Shown: one piece after another, positions 1 through 7,037 of the stretch
How positions within the stretch are numbered: the stretch's first letter is position 1
Layout: each line of letters starts with the position of its first letter
Assembly: GCF_024213665.1 (NCBI RefSeq)
Contig: NZ_JANAVP010000015.1
Span: forward strand, 62,001 to 126,000
Direction: 5' to 3'
Origin: Streptomyces sp. A3M-1-3
GTDB taxonomy: Bacteria; Actinomycetota; Actinomycetes; Streptomycetales; Streptomycetaceae
Length of the DNA: 64,000 nucleotides
Position numbers and translations under genes: made by a program
The notes under the pieces: model-generated
What the model was told of the DNA's origin: nothing
Databases searched by the model: none
The model's input: only the letters and a program-made list of their open reading frames with translations

Positions 1-228
1 GCGCTCGTCCCCGGTCAGGTCGGTGACGTCGCAGCCGAGGACGTGTGCGAGGTGGAGCAGCATGGGGAGTCGGGGCATTCCGATCGTGCCGTTCTCGAGG
101 GCTTTGACCCAGTCGCTGGAGCGGCCCATCAGGCCGGCGACGACGGGCCGGGTGAGGCCGGCGCGGTCGCGTGCGATTCGGGCGCGCTGGCTGAAGGTGA
201 GGGGTGCGGGGTCGGGCTGCTGGGGCAT
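1..228 (-). CDS. XRE-family helix-turn-helix regulator, partial (3' end off window)
   Basis: The reverse strand from an ATG at 228 gives 76 residues with no stop before the window edge. Residues about 12-70 form an XRE-type helix-turn-helix, with RARIARDRAGLTR as the first helices and GRSSDWVKALENG as recognition helix and turn. A GGAG Shine-Dalgarno lies 7 bases upstream of the start. The layout fits Streptomyces XRE regulators with an N-terminal DNA-binding domain and a longer effector region that is missing here. A 7-bp inverted repeat just upstream may be its operator. Whether it belongs to the prophage or to the host flank cannot be told from this window. Confidence 0.75.
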   Translation of the reverse strand, partial: MPQQPDPAPLTFSQRARIARDRAGLTRPVVAGLMGRSSDWVKALENGTIGMPRLPMLLHLAHVLGCDVTDLTGDER

Positions 229-238
229 ACTGGACTCC

Positions 239-261
239 GTTCTGACCTAGTCATTCAGAAC
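239..261. promoter_or_regulatory. Candidate operator upstream of the XRE gene
   Basis: GTTCTGA (239-245) and TCAGAAC (255-261) form a perfect 7-bp inverted repeat with a 9-bp spacer. It starts 11 bp upstream of the XRE start codon, where an autoregulatory site is expected. The function is inferred. The rest of the gap to 408 holds only the hairpin at 378-398 and no convincing gene. Confidence 0.4.
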
Positions 262-377
262 GCTACTCCCCTGAGGTGATGGGGAGATGACGAAGGCGCC
301 CCTCGACCTGACGGCCGGGGGGCGTTCTCGTTGGGGGCTGCCTCTTGTCGTACCGGCCCCAGGGTTGACATGCCAGC

Positions 378-398
378 GCCCCGCCGGTTGGGCGGGGC
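378..398 (-). terminator. Hairpin after the 114-aa gene
   Basis: GCCCCGCC and GGCGGGGC pair around a short loop, 10 bp beyond the stop of the leftward gene at 408. This is a plausible factor-independent terminator, although no U-tract is seen, as is common in Streptomyces. Confidence 0.5.
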
Positions 399-407
399 GG
401 TCTAGCT

Positions 408-752
408 TCAGGCGGTCACGCGGTCGTCGTTCCTGCCGAACAGCACGGAGGCCCGGAAGGTGACCTTGTAGGCCTCCTCCAGGGCTTGCCTCGCGTCGAA
501 TAGGGCGTCCAGTCGTACCCGTGCTGCGCTTCCGTCAGGGGCGGGTACCAGTAGGGCCCAGGGGGCCAGGAGGGCTTCCGATCCCTGTTCGGTGACGTGC
601 TTGATCTGGGCGATGTACCCGGCCCAGTAGCCGCGGTTGTTGGTGTCCTGTACGGCTGCGGCCTGGAGGGCTGCGACGAACGCGTCGGCGGCGTTGGTGA
701 GGTTCTCAATCGCGTCGATGGCCTCGTTGGTGATGGACTGTGTGGTGTTCAT
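408..752 (-). CDS. Small helical protein of divergent module 1, unknown function
   Basis: This is a 114-aa protein with no family I recognise. It is mostly helical, with an Asn/Ala-rich N-terminal half (AIENLTNAADAFVAAL) and a charged C-terminus. The ATG at 752 follows a strong GGGGAG. It is divergent to the ribbon-helix-helix gene at 874, and the shared 120-bp intergene carries two GTTTCTGTA-type operators. The same layout recurs at 1360-2058. The pairing resembles a regulator with its target, or a toxin-antitoxin pair, but the protein shows no known toxin motif, so its role is open. Confidence 0.65.
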   Translation of the reverse strand: MNTTQSITNEAIDAIENLTNAADAFVAALQAAAVQDTNNRGYWAGYIAQIKHVTEQGSEALLAPWALLVPAPDGSAARVRLDALFDARQALEEAYKVTFRASVLFGRNDDRVTA

Positions 753-776
753 TTCCGTCTCCCCTGTTCGCCGCTC

Positions 777-861
777 GTTTCTGTATTACAAGAATGCGCC
801 CGCCGGGCAGCCTTGTCAACCCGTCGCGCCAGATGGATGGTAGTTTCTGTAATACAGAAAC
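777..861. promoter_or_regulatory. Paired palindromic operators of module 1
   Basis: A palindrome, GTTTCTGTAATACAGAAAC (perfect around one central base), lies at 843-861, and a degenerate copy, GTTTCTGTATTACAAGAAT, lies at 777-795. Their centres are about 66 bp apart. The right copy ends 12 bp before the ATG of the ribbon-helix-helix gene. The left copy sits upstream of the divergent gene. Ribbon-helix-helix repressors usually bind such short dyads as tandem dimers, so autorepression of both promoters is likely. Confidence 0.6.
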
Positions 862-873
862 CTAGGAGGGGTG

Positions 874-1074
874 ATGGCAGGACGACCCGCAACAGGACGG
901 ACGCCGGTGATCTCGTTCCGGCCGCCGACGCCGCTACGGGAGGAGCTCGACGAGCTCGCCACGGCGGAGGGGCGCGACCGGTCCGACGTGCTCATCGAGG
1001 CCGTGCACGACTGGGTCAGGAAGAAGCGCCGCGAGCAGGCAACATCCCGGCCGGCTGACAGTGGCGCCCCGTAG
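874..1074 (+). CDS. Ribbon-helix-helix regulator, module 1
   Basis: This is a 66-aa basic protein that opens MAGRPATGRTPVISFRPP. An Arg-containing beta-strand is followed by two helices (LREELDELATAEGRDRSDV), the pattern of an Arc/MetJ-type DNA-binding protein. GTG at 871 is also possible, but AGGAGGGG is best placed for the ATG at 874. It is paralogous to the gene at 1864, sharing the N-terminal MA-P-TG-TP pattern, EGR-DV and A-H spacing. It probably represses itself and the gene at 408-752 through the adjacent operators. Confidence 0.7.
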   Translation: MAGRPATGRTPVISFRPPTPLREELDELATAEGRDRSDVLIEAVHDWVRKKRREQATSRPADSGAP

Positions 1075-1195
1075 CCTTCGTGCTCTGGTGGATGAGGCTG
1101 TGCGTACCCGTCGGCCGATCGATGGCGGCCGGTATCAGCGGCTGGTGGTGGAGTGGGCCGCGGCCGTGCAGGGCGAGCAGCGACTCGCGGCGTAG
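1061..1195 (+). CDS. Small overlapping protein downstream of module-1 regulator
   Basis: A 44-aa frame starts with GTG at 1061, inside the last codons of the ribbon-helix-helix gene in another frame, and ends at a TAG followed by a strong hairpin. Its composition (PIDGGRYQRLVVEWAAAV) looks like coding sequence and the overlap suggests translational coupling. No family is recognised. Between here and 1360 I see only the hairpin and no further reliable gene. Confidence 0.45.
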   Translation: MAPRSLRALVDEAVRTRRPIDGGRYQRLVVEWAAAVQGEQRLAA

Positions 1196-1203
1196 ACGTG
1201 CGA

Positions 1204-1235
1204 CCGCCCCGCCGGGTGCTGACCGGGCGGGGCGG
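1204..1235 (+). terminator. Strong GC hairpin ending module 1
   Basis: CCGCCCCGCC pairs perfectly with GGCGGGGCGG across a 12-base loop, 8 bp after the stop of the small rightward gene. Confidence 0.6.
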
Positions 1236-1359
1236 GGCGGGTAGCGCCAGGCAGCCATGCCAGCGCGGATGGGATGCCAGCAGTCTACGGGCGGGCGCTG
1301 ACAGCGGGGGGCGTCAGAGGTCGGCTGGCGCGGGATGAGGTCGGTCACGTGCTCTCCGT

Positions 1360-1737
1360 TCAGGCGGCCTGGGCGAGGAGTTGGGTGCGCATCTGGGCGA
1401 AGTACTGGGCGCCTGCGCTGCTGGTGTTGACTCCGGCGTCGATCATGTCGCCGAGGAGCTTGCAGAACTGCCAGGGGCTGAGCTGGTCGATGTACTCGAT
1501 GACCATCCAGGATCCGCGCCCGTTCTTGATGTCCTTGACCCAGGCGCAGGCGGCGTCGAAGGCGGGGATGAAGGCTGCTTCCTGGTCGGGGTGGAGAGTG
1601 CCGCGCTGCATGGCGGCGGTGACGACCCATTCGGCGATCTCGCGGTGGAGGTCGAGGCCTTTGCGGTCGCGGCGGGTGCGGGTGCCGATGGAGAGGAAGT
1701 GGCGCATCTCCTGGGCGAACTGCTGTCCCTTGGTCAT
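1360..1737 (-). CDS. Small helical protein of divergent module 2, unknown function
   Basis: This 125-aa protein of mixed helical character (MTKGQQFAQEMRHF at the start) matches no family I know. It has several aromatic residues in its second half. The ATG at 1737 sits about 6 bases after GGGAGTG; a GTG at 1746 is the alternative start. It is divergent to the second ribbon-helix-helix gene, in the same arrangement as module 1, but its sequence is not obviously similar to the 114-aa protein of that module. The control regions are clearly duplicated while the leftward genes differ. Confidence 0.65.
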   Translation of the reverse strand: MTKGQQFAQEMRHFLSIGTRTRRDRKGLDLHREIAEWVVTAAMQRGTLHPDQEAAFIPAFDAACAWVKDIKNGRGSWMVIEYIDQLSPWQFCKLLGDMIDAGVNTSSAGAQYFAQMRTQLLAQAA

Positions 1738-1761
1738 TTCGATCACTCCCGCTCACTCGCC

Positions 1762-1846
1762 GTTTCTGTACCTACAGAATGCGCCTAAGGTAGTCCCTTG
1801 TCAAGCGGTCGCGGCAGATGGATGCTAGTTTCTGTACCCACAGACT
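1762..1846. promoter_or_regulatory. Paired palindromic operators of module 2
   Basis: GTTTCTGTACCTACAGAAT (1762-1780) and GTTTCTGTACCCACAGACT (1828-1846) have centres 66 bp apart, the same geometry as module 1. The sequence between them (CTTGTCAA, then GTCGCG and CAGATGGATG) is also conserved with module 1. The central bases differ between modules (ATTAC or AATAC against CCTAC or CCCAC), which would let two paralogous repressors discriminate. Confidence 0.6.
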
Positions 1847-1863
1847 GAAGGGGGTGGCCGCAA

Positions 1864-2058
1864 GTGGCCAGACCGAAGACCGGCGAGACGCCGATCCGCA
1901 ACGTCCGCGTACCCGACGGCGTATGGAACGCCGTCAAAGCCAAAGCCGCGACGGAAGGCCGGACCATCACCGACGTCGTCGTCACCGCACTCCACCGCTA
2001 CGCCGCCACGCCCGCCAAGAGGGAAGCCGCCGAGCAGGAGCAGCCCGAGGCGCCGTAG
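1864..2058 (+). CDS. Ribbon-helix-helix regulator, module 2
   Basis: This 64-aa basic protein (MARPKTGETPIRNVRVPDG) has an Arg-rich strand followed by two helices ending in EGRTITDVVVTALHRY, which is the ribbon-helix-helix fold. It starts with GTG after AAGGGGG. It is a paralogue of the gene at 874. It is followed by a hairpin at 2100-2123. Confidence 0.7.
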   Translation: MARPKTGETPIRNVRVPDGVWNAVKAKAATEGRTITDVVVTALHRYAATPAKREAAEQEQPEAP

Positions 2059-2099
2059 CGCGGGCGTCAAGGGCGTGCGCAGGACCTGCACGCACGAAC

Positions 2100-2123
2100 G
2101 CCCGCCCCCGGTGAGGGGCGGGC
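2100..2123 (+). terminator. Hairpin after module-2 regulator
   Basis: GCCCGCCCC and GGGGCGGGC pair around a GGTGA-type loop, 42 bp after the regulator stop and ahead of a convergent gene. Confidence 0.55.
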
Positions 2124-2184
2124 GCAAGGCGACGGGGAGGGTGGGCCGCCAGTGTGGCACGGAGGGCTGACAGCGGGCAGGCGG

Positions 2185-2382
2185 TCAGGCGGGGCGAACC
2201 GACCTGACCTCGCTGTGGTAGTAGATGTGGCGGCCGCCGCCAGAGACTCGGATCGACAGGCCGCGCTCACCCTGGCCGAGGAAGACACCCCGGCGTGGTC
2301 CCCTCAGCGCCCACCGGTGCAGCTTGACCTTGACCTCTTTGCCCACGAGGCCTGTGCGGTCCGGAAGTTGGTACTTGCTCAC
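2185..2382 (-). CDS. Small basic protein, probable SH3-like fold
   Basis: This 65-aa protein starts with GTG at 2382 behind GGAGGGG. It is rich in Gly, Lys, Arg and Val in alternating beta-type patterns (GKEVKVKLHRWALRG and later GGGRHIYYHSEV), which suggests a small beta barrel. No family is assigned. It is the last leftward gene before the accessory modules. Confidence 0.6.
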   Translation of the reverse strand: MSKYQLPDRTGLVGKEVKVKLHRWALRGPRRGVFLGQGERGLSIRVSGGGRHIYYHSEVRSVRPA

Positions 2383-2490
2383 GGCGTCCCCTCCTTAGGG
2401 ATGGCTCCAGTGTGGCAGGCGGTCAGGGGCGTCAGGCTCTCCTGTGACTCCCATGAGACTCCCCTGATGGCAGCACCAGCACAGCAGAAA

Positions 2491-2526
2491 GCCCCGCCGC
2501 CCGCCCGTGAGGGCGAACAGCGGGGC
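2491..2526 (-). terminator. Hairpin after the 49-aa gene
   Basis: GCCCCG and CGGGGC enclose a second internal stem, just beyond the stop at 2538 of the leftward small gene. It probably closes the lysis operon. Confidence 0.45.
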
Positions 2527-2537
2527 AAGCGCGGGGG

Positions 2538-2687
2538 CTACTCGGGTTCGTCCGGCGGCCAGTCAGGTTCGACGAACAGGCCCTCGTACTCGGCTTCGAT
2601 CAGGCCGAGTTCCACCATCGACGCCGTGTCCCCGGCCGCCGGATCGATCCTGCGGGCCACCGGACGCGGCGGATGCTGCTCAGGCAT
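2538..2687 (-). CDS. 49-aa acidic, proline-rich small protein
   Basis: The ATG at 2687 follows a perfect AAGGAGG with 5-base spacing. The peptide begins MPEQHPPRPVARRIDP and ends in an acidic Asp/Glu/Pro tail (EPDWPPDEPE). It lies 9 bp after the DUF3307-like gene in the same direction, so it belongs to that operon. The function is unknown. The ideal ribosome site is the main support. Confidence 0.6.
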   Translation of the reverse strand: MPEQHPPRPVARRIDPAAGDTASMVELGLIEAEYEGLFVEPDWPPDEPE

Positions 2688-2696
2688 CTCGCCTCC

Positions 2697-3080
2697 TTAC
2701 AGGTAGCGGACAGCTGCCACGTTGATGATGAGGTGCATCGTGTTGTCCGCGATGATCATGAGCCAGACGGTGAGCCAGGTGGGCCGGTCCTGGTGGTAGC
2801 CAGTCGCCGAACACTCCGACCATGGATGCCAGTAGGAGCGCGGGGCCAGGAAGTTCTTCGCCCACACCACATGCCTCGCAAGCCGGTAGTGGTCGATGAC
2901 CGCATGCGTGACGACGATGACGGCCAGCGCCGCCGGGGACTGGGTGACGAACAGGAACGGCAACCCATACGTCAACGCGTGTGCCCAGGCGGGCCACCAG
3001 CGCTTCGTCTTCTCGTTCGCCATCCAGTCCGATTGCAACAGGTAGTCGCCCACCAGGTGAGCAAGCAGGACGCCGACCAT
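2697..3080 (-). CDS. DUF3307-like membrane protein
   Basis: This 127-aa protein starts MVGVLLAHLVGDYLLQSDWM, which matches the conserved opening of DUF3307 proteins (HLxGDYLLQ). It has three hydrophobic segments and a central HAVIDHYR histidine cluster. The start ATG overlaps the stop of the collagen-like gene (ATGA). DUF3307 proteins are small membrane proteins found in many bacteria and phages, and their function is unknown. Its place among the lysis genes hints at a membrane role. Confidence 0.75.
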   Translation of the reverse strand: MVGVLLAHLVGDYLLQSDWMANEKTKRWWPAWAHALTYGLPFLFVTQSPAALAVIVVTHAVIDHYRLARHVVWAKNFLAPRSYWHPWSECSATGYHQDRPTWLTVWLMIIADNTMHLIINVAAVRYL

Positions 3081-3730
3081 CACAACCTCCTGTACGCGGC
3101 GGACATCGCCATCAACCCGACACCCAGCAGACCGCCCTCCGGCGGCGGCGCGCCATCGCGGCGGCACACCAGCGCGTCCGGATCATCCCGTGGCGCCTGC
3201 CAGCTGTAGCCCTCCGGGCAAGAAGCGCCAGCCGGCCCGCGCTCCCCCGGCGGACCCTGCTCGCCGCGCGGCCCCGGCTCCCCGGCAGGACCAGCCGCGC
3301 CGGGCTCACCCTGCGGACCGCGCGGGCCGACGACCGTATCGCCGTCCGCGCCCGGCACACCCGACGGGCCCGGCGAACCCGGTTCGCCGACACCGTCCTC
3401 ACCGTCACCGCCCGGCGAACCCGACGGGCCGACAGGACCCGTCGGGCCGATCGGACCGAGGTAGCCTCGGGGACCCTGCGGGCCGGGCTCGCCTCGGCCA
3501 GGCTCACCACGCGACCCAGGCGGGCCGGCGATGGGCTTCTCGCCCAGACGCTGCACCTGCGCCGACAACGCGTCGCGCGCCTCATTCGCAGTACGCAGGT
3601 CATGCGTCAGGCCCACTACCTGAATCGCCAGCCAGCCAAGGAACAGCACCACCAGCACGACCGTGAACGCACCGAGCCACTCAGCCCGCGGCATCCGCAA
3701 CGGACTGCGCTTCCTGCGGGCGTCGCTCAT
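3080..3730 (-). CDS. Membrane-anchored collagen-like protein
   Basis: This is a 216-aa protein. Residues 1-18 are basic, 20-40 form one transmembrane helix, 42-65 a short coiled-coil, and about 66-165 an uninterrupted run of Gly-X-Y triplets rich in Pro (GPIGPTGPVGPSGSPGGDGE). The C-terminus has two cysteines and a further hydrophobic stretch. Collagen-like repeats are known in phage tail fibres, where they trimerise, but here they are joined to an N-terminal membrane anchor and lie between holin-like genes and DUF3307. It could be a lysis-stage envelope protein or a lysogenic surface protein. The fold is clear and the role unknown. Confidence 0.75.
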   Translation of the reverse strand: MSDARRKRSPLRMPRAEWLGAFTVVLVVLFLGWLAIQVVGLTHDLRTANEARDALSAQVQRLGEKPIAGPPGSRGEPGRGEPGPQGPRGYLGPIGPTGPVGPSGSPGGDGEDGVGEPGSPGPSGVPGADGDTVVGPRGPQGEPGAAGPAGEPGPRGEQGPPGERGPAGASCPEGYSWQAPRDDPDALVCRRDGAPPPEGGLLGVGLMAMSAAYRRL

Positions 3731-4077
3731 TTCGACACCACCGCCCAGATCGCGACCGCCACAGACAGCAGACCCAGCAGCACCGGCACGATCAGCTGAT
3801 ACAGCCGGGCCTGCCGGTCACGCTCCCGCTTGTCCCGCTCCGACAACTGGTACTGCTCGAACGCTGTCTCCAACGCGTCCCGCTCATCACGGACCTTCTG
3901 CACGTCCTGCGACAGGGCTGTGATCCGCTGGTCCGTATACGCCGACTGGAGCGAATACACCTCGGTCGACACCACACGGTCCAGGCGCTCGTTGATGCCA
4001 CGGCCGAGGGCCTGGACCTCAGCGCGGAGGGCGTTCACCGTGCGCCCGAGTTCGCCGACGCTCAGCTCTTCGGGCAC
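3727..4077 (-). CDS. Coiled-coil protein with C-terminal transmembrane helix
   Basis: This is a 116-aa protein starting with GTG. Residues 5-95 form a long coiled-coil (ALRAEVQALGRGINERLDRV) and residues about 95-113 a single membrane anchor (LIVPVLLGLLSVAVAIW) with a Lys at the end. Small tail-anchored coiled-coil proteins of this type sit beside endolysins in actinophages and may act as a second holin or spanin-like factor. Its stop overlaps the collagen-like start. Confidence 0.7.
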   Translation of the reverse strand: MPEELSVGELGRTVNALRAEVQALGRGINERLDRVVSTEVYSLQSAYTDQRITALSQDVQKVRDERDALETAFEQYQLSERDKRERDRQARLYQLIVPVLLGLLSVAVAIWAVVSK

Positions 4078-4090
4078 TGTGCTACTCCGA

Positions 4091-4444
4091 TCAGACAGCC
4101 GTCGGCTTGGTGGGAACAGCCGGGGCCGGTGACACCTGCCCGCGGGTCAGGAGACCGAGGACCGCGAGGACGACCGCGTTCAGGGCGCCGACCGTTTCCG
4201 GTGCGACGTTGAAGCCGTAGGCCGCGAGCAGGGCGACGGATGCGGCGACGAGGCCGGTGAACGCCGACGGGGCGATTGGCCGGGTCACGGCCGCAGTTGC
4301 CGCAGCGAGTACGGCGGATATGACGGCGACGATCGCGCCGGCCTGCTCACCGGACAGGCCGACGTTGAACGTGACGAGCAGAGACAGGGCGGCGGAGATG
4401 GCCGCGATGACGAGCGCGGGCTCGCGCCCGAAGATGGACTTCAC
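4091..4444 (-). CDS. Putative holin
   Basis: This 117-aa protein begins with GTG at 4444 (encoded VKSIFGREPALV) and has three or four hydrophobic segments: residues 9-28, 37-55, 62-80 and 86-100. A Pro/Ala tail follows. It lies 23 bp downstream of the endolysin in the same direction, the usual holin position in siphoviruses. Holins form inner-membrane holes that release the endolysin at the end of infection. Its family is inferred from topology and position only. Confidence 0.7.
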   Translation of the reverse strand: MKSIFGREPALVIAAISAALSLLVTFNVGLSGEQAGAIVAVISAVLAAATAAVTRPIAPSAFTGLVAASVALLAAYGFNVAPETVGALNAVVLAVLGLLTRGQVSPAPAVPTKPTAV

Positions 4445-4467
4445 GGGAGTTCCGTTTCTCGAGGTGG

Positions 4468-5460
4468 TCAGGCGACCACGTTGAAGCCGCGCTTCTTGCC
4501 GAGCGCGACGAGAGTGGTCCGGCCGGGGATACCGTCGGCGTCCGCACCGGAGTAGCCGCACCGCTGCTGCCACTTTGCGTAGGCCGTCTTTGTCGCAGTG
4601 CCGTAGTGCCCGTCGGTGAGAGATGCGTTGAGGAGGCCTTCCTTCACGAGCGCCTGCTCGACGACCTTCACCCCGGGGTACGAGACCGGGGTGCCGGACT
4701 TCGGCGGGTCGGTGCGGGCCGCGGCAACGAGGCGGGACAGGTCGACCGTCGGCTTCGCGGGGGCGGGGGCCGGGGCAGGTGAAGTCGTGCCGCTGCCAGC
4801 CCCGAGTCCCTTGGCGAGGGCGATGACGCGCGGAAAGTCCATCGCCCCCGGGTCGCCATGGTCGTTCTCGGGCACGTGCTGGTGACCGCACCAGCCAGTG
4901 AACTTCGCCCACTCGGCGAACGACATGCGCGCCGGGTTCGCACCATACGAGGCCGGAGTCACGCCCGGCCGGCGCGAGTCCAGGCCGTAGGCGATCCAGT
5001 CCGTGACGCAGGTGAGCGGCACACCGTGATAGTCGTGCAGCCAGCGCACCAGCCACGCCACCTCCGCGAGCGCCCACTCGGGGGCGGCCGGCCAGTAGAT
5101 GTAGTCGACGCCCGCCTTCTTGTCGCCCCAGCTGGTCTTCTTCTTGTCGTCGCAGGTGCCGACGAGTTCGATCTGGAAGGCGTTTGCCGTGTTGGTCTGG
5201 ACGCCGCCAGGCTTGTTGACGAGGGCGCGGGCGGACTCGTCAACGTCGAAGTGCTGATACCAGCGGATCTTCTTGGCGGCGAAGTCGGGGACGCCGGTCA
5301 CGTTCGGGGCGGATGCCCCGTTGCTGTAGGTGACCAGGGTTCGGCCTTCGGTGGTGTGGACGGCGCCGCAGTTCACTTCCATGTCGGAGCCGCTGTACCG
5401 GCCCGTGCCGTAGAAGTAGGTCTGCGATGCGCCCGGGATCTTCTGCGGGCCGGTCTTCAT
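4468..5460 (-). CDS. Endolysin: amidase domain plus peptidoglycan-binding domain
   Basis: This is a 330-aa protein. Residues 1-200 look like an N-acetylmuramoyl-L-alanine amidase of the PGRP/amidase_2 fold: CGAVHTTEGR contributes a zinc-binding His, HFDVDESARA is typical, and GHQHVPENDHGDPGAMDFP carries the second His region and the HGDPG signature. A Pro/Ala linker (about 208-220) leads to a C-terminal peptidoglycan-binding domain (about 255-328) with GHYGTATKTAYAKWQ and DGIPGRTTL. It cleaves the sugar-peptide bond of the cell wall during lysis. Its start overlaps the HNH gene by ATGA. Confidence 0.9.
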   Translation of the reverse strand: MKTGPQKIPGASQTYFYGTGRYSGSDMEVNCGAVHTTEGRTLVTYSNGASAPNVTGVPDFAAKKIRWYQHFDVDESARALVNKPGGVQTNTANAFQIELVGTCDDKKKTSWGDKKAGVDYIYWPAAPEWALAEVAWLVRWLHDYHGVPLTCVTDWIAYGLDSRRPGVTPASYGANPARMSFAEWAKFTGWCGHQHVPENDHGDPGAMDFPRVIALAKGLGAGSGTTSPAPAPAPAKPTVDLSRLVAAARTDPPKSGTPVSYPGVKVVEQALVKEGLLNASLTDGHYGTATKTAYAKWQQRCGYSGADADGIPGRTTLVALGKKRGFNVVA

Positions 5461-5912
5461 GTCGAACCCTCTCTCCTTGTCGCTCGCGCCGCTCGCGCCC
5501 TGGCGTTCTTGCAGGTCCGACAGATCCGGTTCTTGTGGCCATCGGGATGGGTCCGGCTGTAGAGGTTGGCGCCTGCATACGGGTGGCCAGCGGGGCAGTG
5601 TGTCTTGTCGGAGTGATGGGAACCGGCGTTACCGCGAGACACGTTCTCGGCCTGTGTCACCGGCTCAAGGTGGTCAGGTCGGACACAGCTCGGGTTCCTG
5701 CAGAGGTGGTCGAGCACGAGGTGAGTGGGTATCTCGCCCACGAGTTCCATGTAGGCAACCCGATGAGCGAACGCCACAGTCCCCTGACGGCCGCCCATGT
5801 TGATCTTTCCGTAGCCGTGCCGGTCCTGGTAAGCAGTCCATTCCATACAGCCGTTGGGCTCGGTCGGAACTCTGACCTTGGCCCAGAACCTCTGGGCATC
5901 CTTCGCGTGCAT
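5457..5912 (-). CDS. HNH endonuclease, homing type
   Basis: This is a 151-aa protein. GCMEWTAYQDRHGYGKI followed by HRVAYMELVGEIP is the N-terminal part of HNH_3 proteins. HLVLDHLCRNPSCVRPDHLE carries the H-N-H catalytic motif and a Cys pair. A second Cys cluster lies in the C-terminal third (CPAGHPY, CRTCKN). The start at 5912 is chosen because GGAGAGGACC precedes it; an upstream ATG at 5942 lies in a hairpin. Such free-standing nucleases are often mobile between tail and lysis genes. Confidence 0.85.
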   Translation of the reverse strand: MHAKDAQRFWAKVRVPTEPNGCMEWTAYQDRHGYGKINMGGRQGTVAFAHRVAYMELVGEIPTHLVLDHLCRNPSCVRPDHLEPVTQAENVSRGNAGSHHSDKTHCPAGHPYAGANLYSRTHPDGHKNRICRTCKNARARAARATRREGST

Positions 5913-5947
5913 GGTCCTCTCCGCGCTCCTCGTTGAGGGCATGAGAA

Positions 5948-5974
5948 ACGCCCCGGCCGGCTGGCTCGGGGCGT
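5948..5974 (-). terminator. Hairpin between tail and lysis cassettes
   Basis: ACGCCCCG and CGGGGCGT pair around a GC-rich loop. It lies directly after the stop of the leftward 172-aa structural gene and before the HNH/endolysin operon, so it probably attenuates late transcription there. Confidence 0.55.
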
Positions 5975-5990
5975 CAGTGAACGAACAGGG

Positions 5991-6509
5991 TCAGGCGGCG
6001 GGCGGGCAGCAGACGCCCGGCGCGGGCGGCGAGGTGGTCCAGCGGCGGACGGTCAGGACGCCGAGCGGGTCGACGGTCAGCGTGTCGCCCGACTGCCACG
6101 CGGTCGAGTGCGCATCCGCCCGGAGGACGACGGTGATGCGATGCCCGGCAGGCCAGTCCGCGGGCACCTGATGCACGGCGGTGATGTGGAGCGGCATGTG
6201 ATGCCGCGCCGGGTCGACGTTGTCGCCGGACGACGGCGCGAGCTTCCACCACGGTCCGGCGGTTCCCTGCCCTGAGTCGGTGTCGTAGGCCCACAGATGC
6301 CAGCCCACGCCGACGTTGTAGCCGACGTCGTTCGTCACGCGGGCGCGCGCGTCCACGTCCAGGAGATCCCCGGCCGCGGCGGGGACGACGACCCGCAGCA
6401 TCGTCCGCCACGTGTCGACCGGCAGGTCAACCGGCAGGGTTGTGGCCACCACCTCGTCGGTCGAGTAGAGGCCGGTCGGGGCGAGTTCGGTGGTGGTCAG
6501 GATCGTCAT
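5991..6509 (-). CDS. Phage minor structural protein (tail region)
   Basis: This 172-aa protein is rich in beta-type sequence (VDTWRTMLRVVVPAAAGDLL, WHLWAYDTDSG), with many Trp, His and Thr residues. It follows the tail-fibre genes with short spacing. The pattern suits a small virion or receptor-binding accessory protein. No family is recognised. Confidence 0.6.
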   Translation of the reverse strand: MTILTTTELAPTGLYSTDEVVATTLPVDLPVDTWRTMLRVVVPAAAGDLLDVDARARVTNDVGYNVGVGWHLWAYDTDSGQGTAGPWWKLAPSSGDNVDPARHHMPLHITAVHQVPADWPAGHRITVVLRADAHSTAWQSGDTLTVDPLGVLTVRRWTTSPPAPGVCCPPAA

Positions 6510-6523
6510 CTTCTCCGCTTTCG

Positions 6524-7027
6524 TCAGGGGCTGGTCGCGAACCAGTGGACGTCGACGTTTGAGCCGGTTGTGGTTCCCCCGGCTTCGGCGGCGAACAGAA
6601 ACGCCGTGAAACCGCTCGTGCTGACGTTGGTCGCGCGGGAGATCCAGCGGGCGACCACGCCAGTACCGTTGTTGATGTTGATGAAGACGCGCGGGGTCGC
6701 AGGGAACGCGACCGGGAACGTCACGCTGGCCGTCGCCTGGTCAACGTTCGTCCACGACATCGCCACAGTGCCCGACTGGATGATCGGGCCCACGGGCACC
6801 CACGCCGATCCGTCGTACACGTAGAGCCGGTTGAGGTCCTGTAGCCAGGTCACCATCCCCTCGACGGGGCTGGTGACGGTGGCGGAGCGGGACGACGCCG
6901 AGGCGAACCGCATCACGGTGCGCGGCACAATCCCCGACGCCAAGTTCTTCGCCAACGTCTCGGCGTTGGGCGGGTCGGTCAGGGTGGCGACAGAGACGCC
7001 CTGCCCGTAGTCATCAGTGGTGGCCAT
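6524..7027 (-). CDS. Phage tail-fibre-like protein, 167 aa
   Basis: Residues about 60-80 (VTWLQDLNRLYVYDGSAWVP) resemble short motifs found in actinophage minor tail proteins that display a surface beta domain. The C-terminal half (VAMSWTNVDQATASVTFPVA and later ISRATNVSTSGF) looks like a C-terminal fibre domain comparable to that in the next gene. It is probably part of the receptor-binding tip. Confidence 0.6.
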   Translation of the reverse strand: MATTDDYGQGVSVATLTDPPNAETLAKNLASGIVPRTVMRFASASSRSATVTSPVEGMVTWLQDLNRLYVYDGSAWVPVGPIIQSGTVAMSWTNVDQATASVTFPVAFPATPRVFININNGTGVVARWISRATNVSTSGFTAFLFAAEAGGTTTGSNVDVHWFATSP

Positions 7028-7037
7028 ACGGCCCCTC

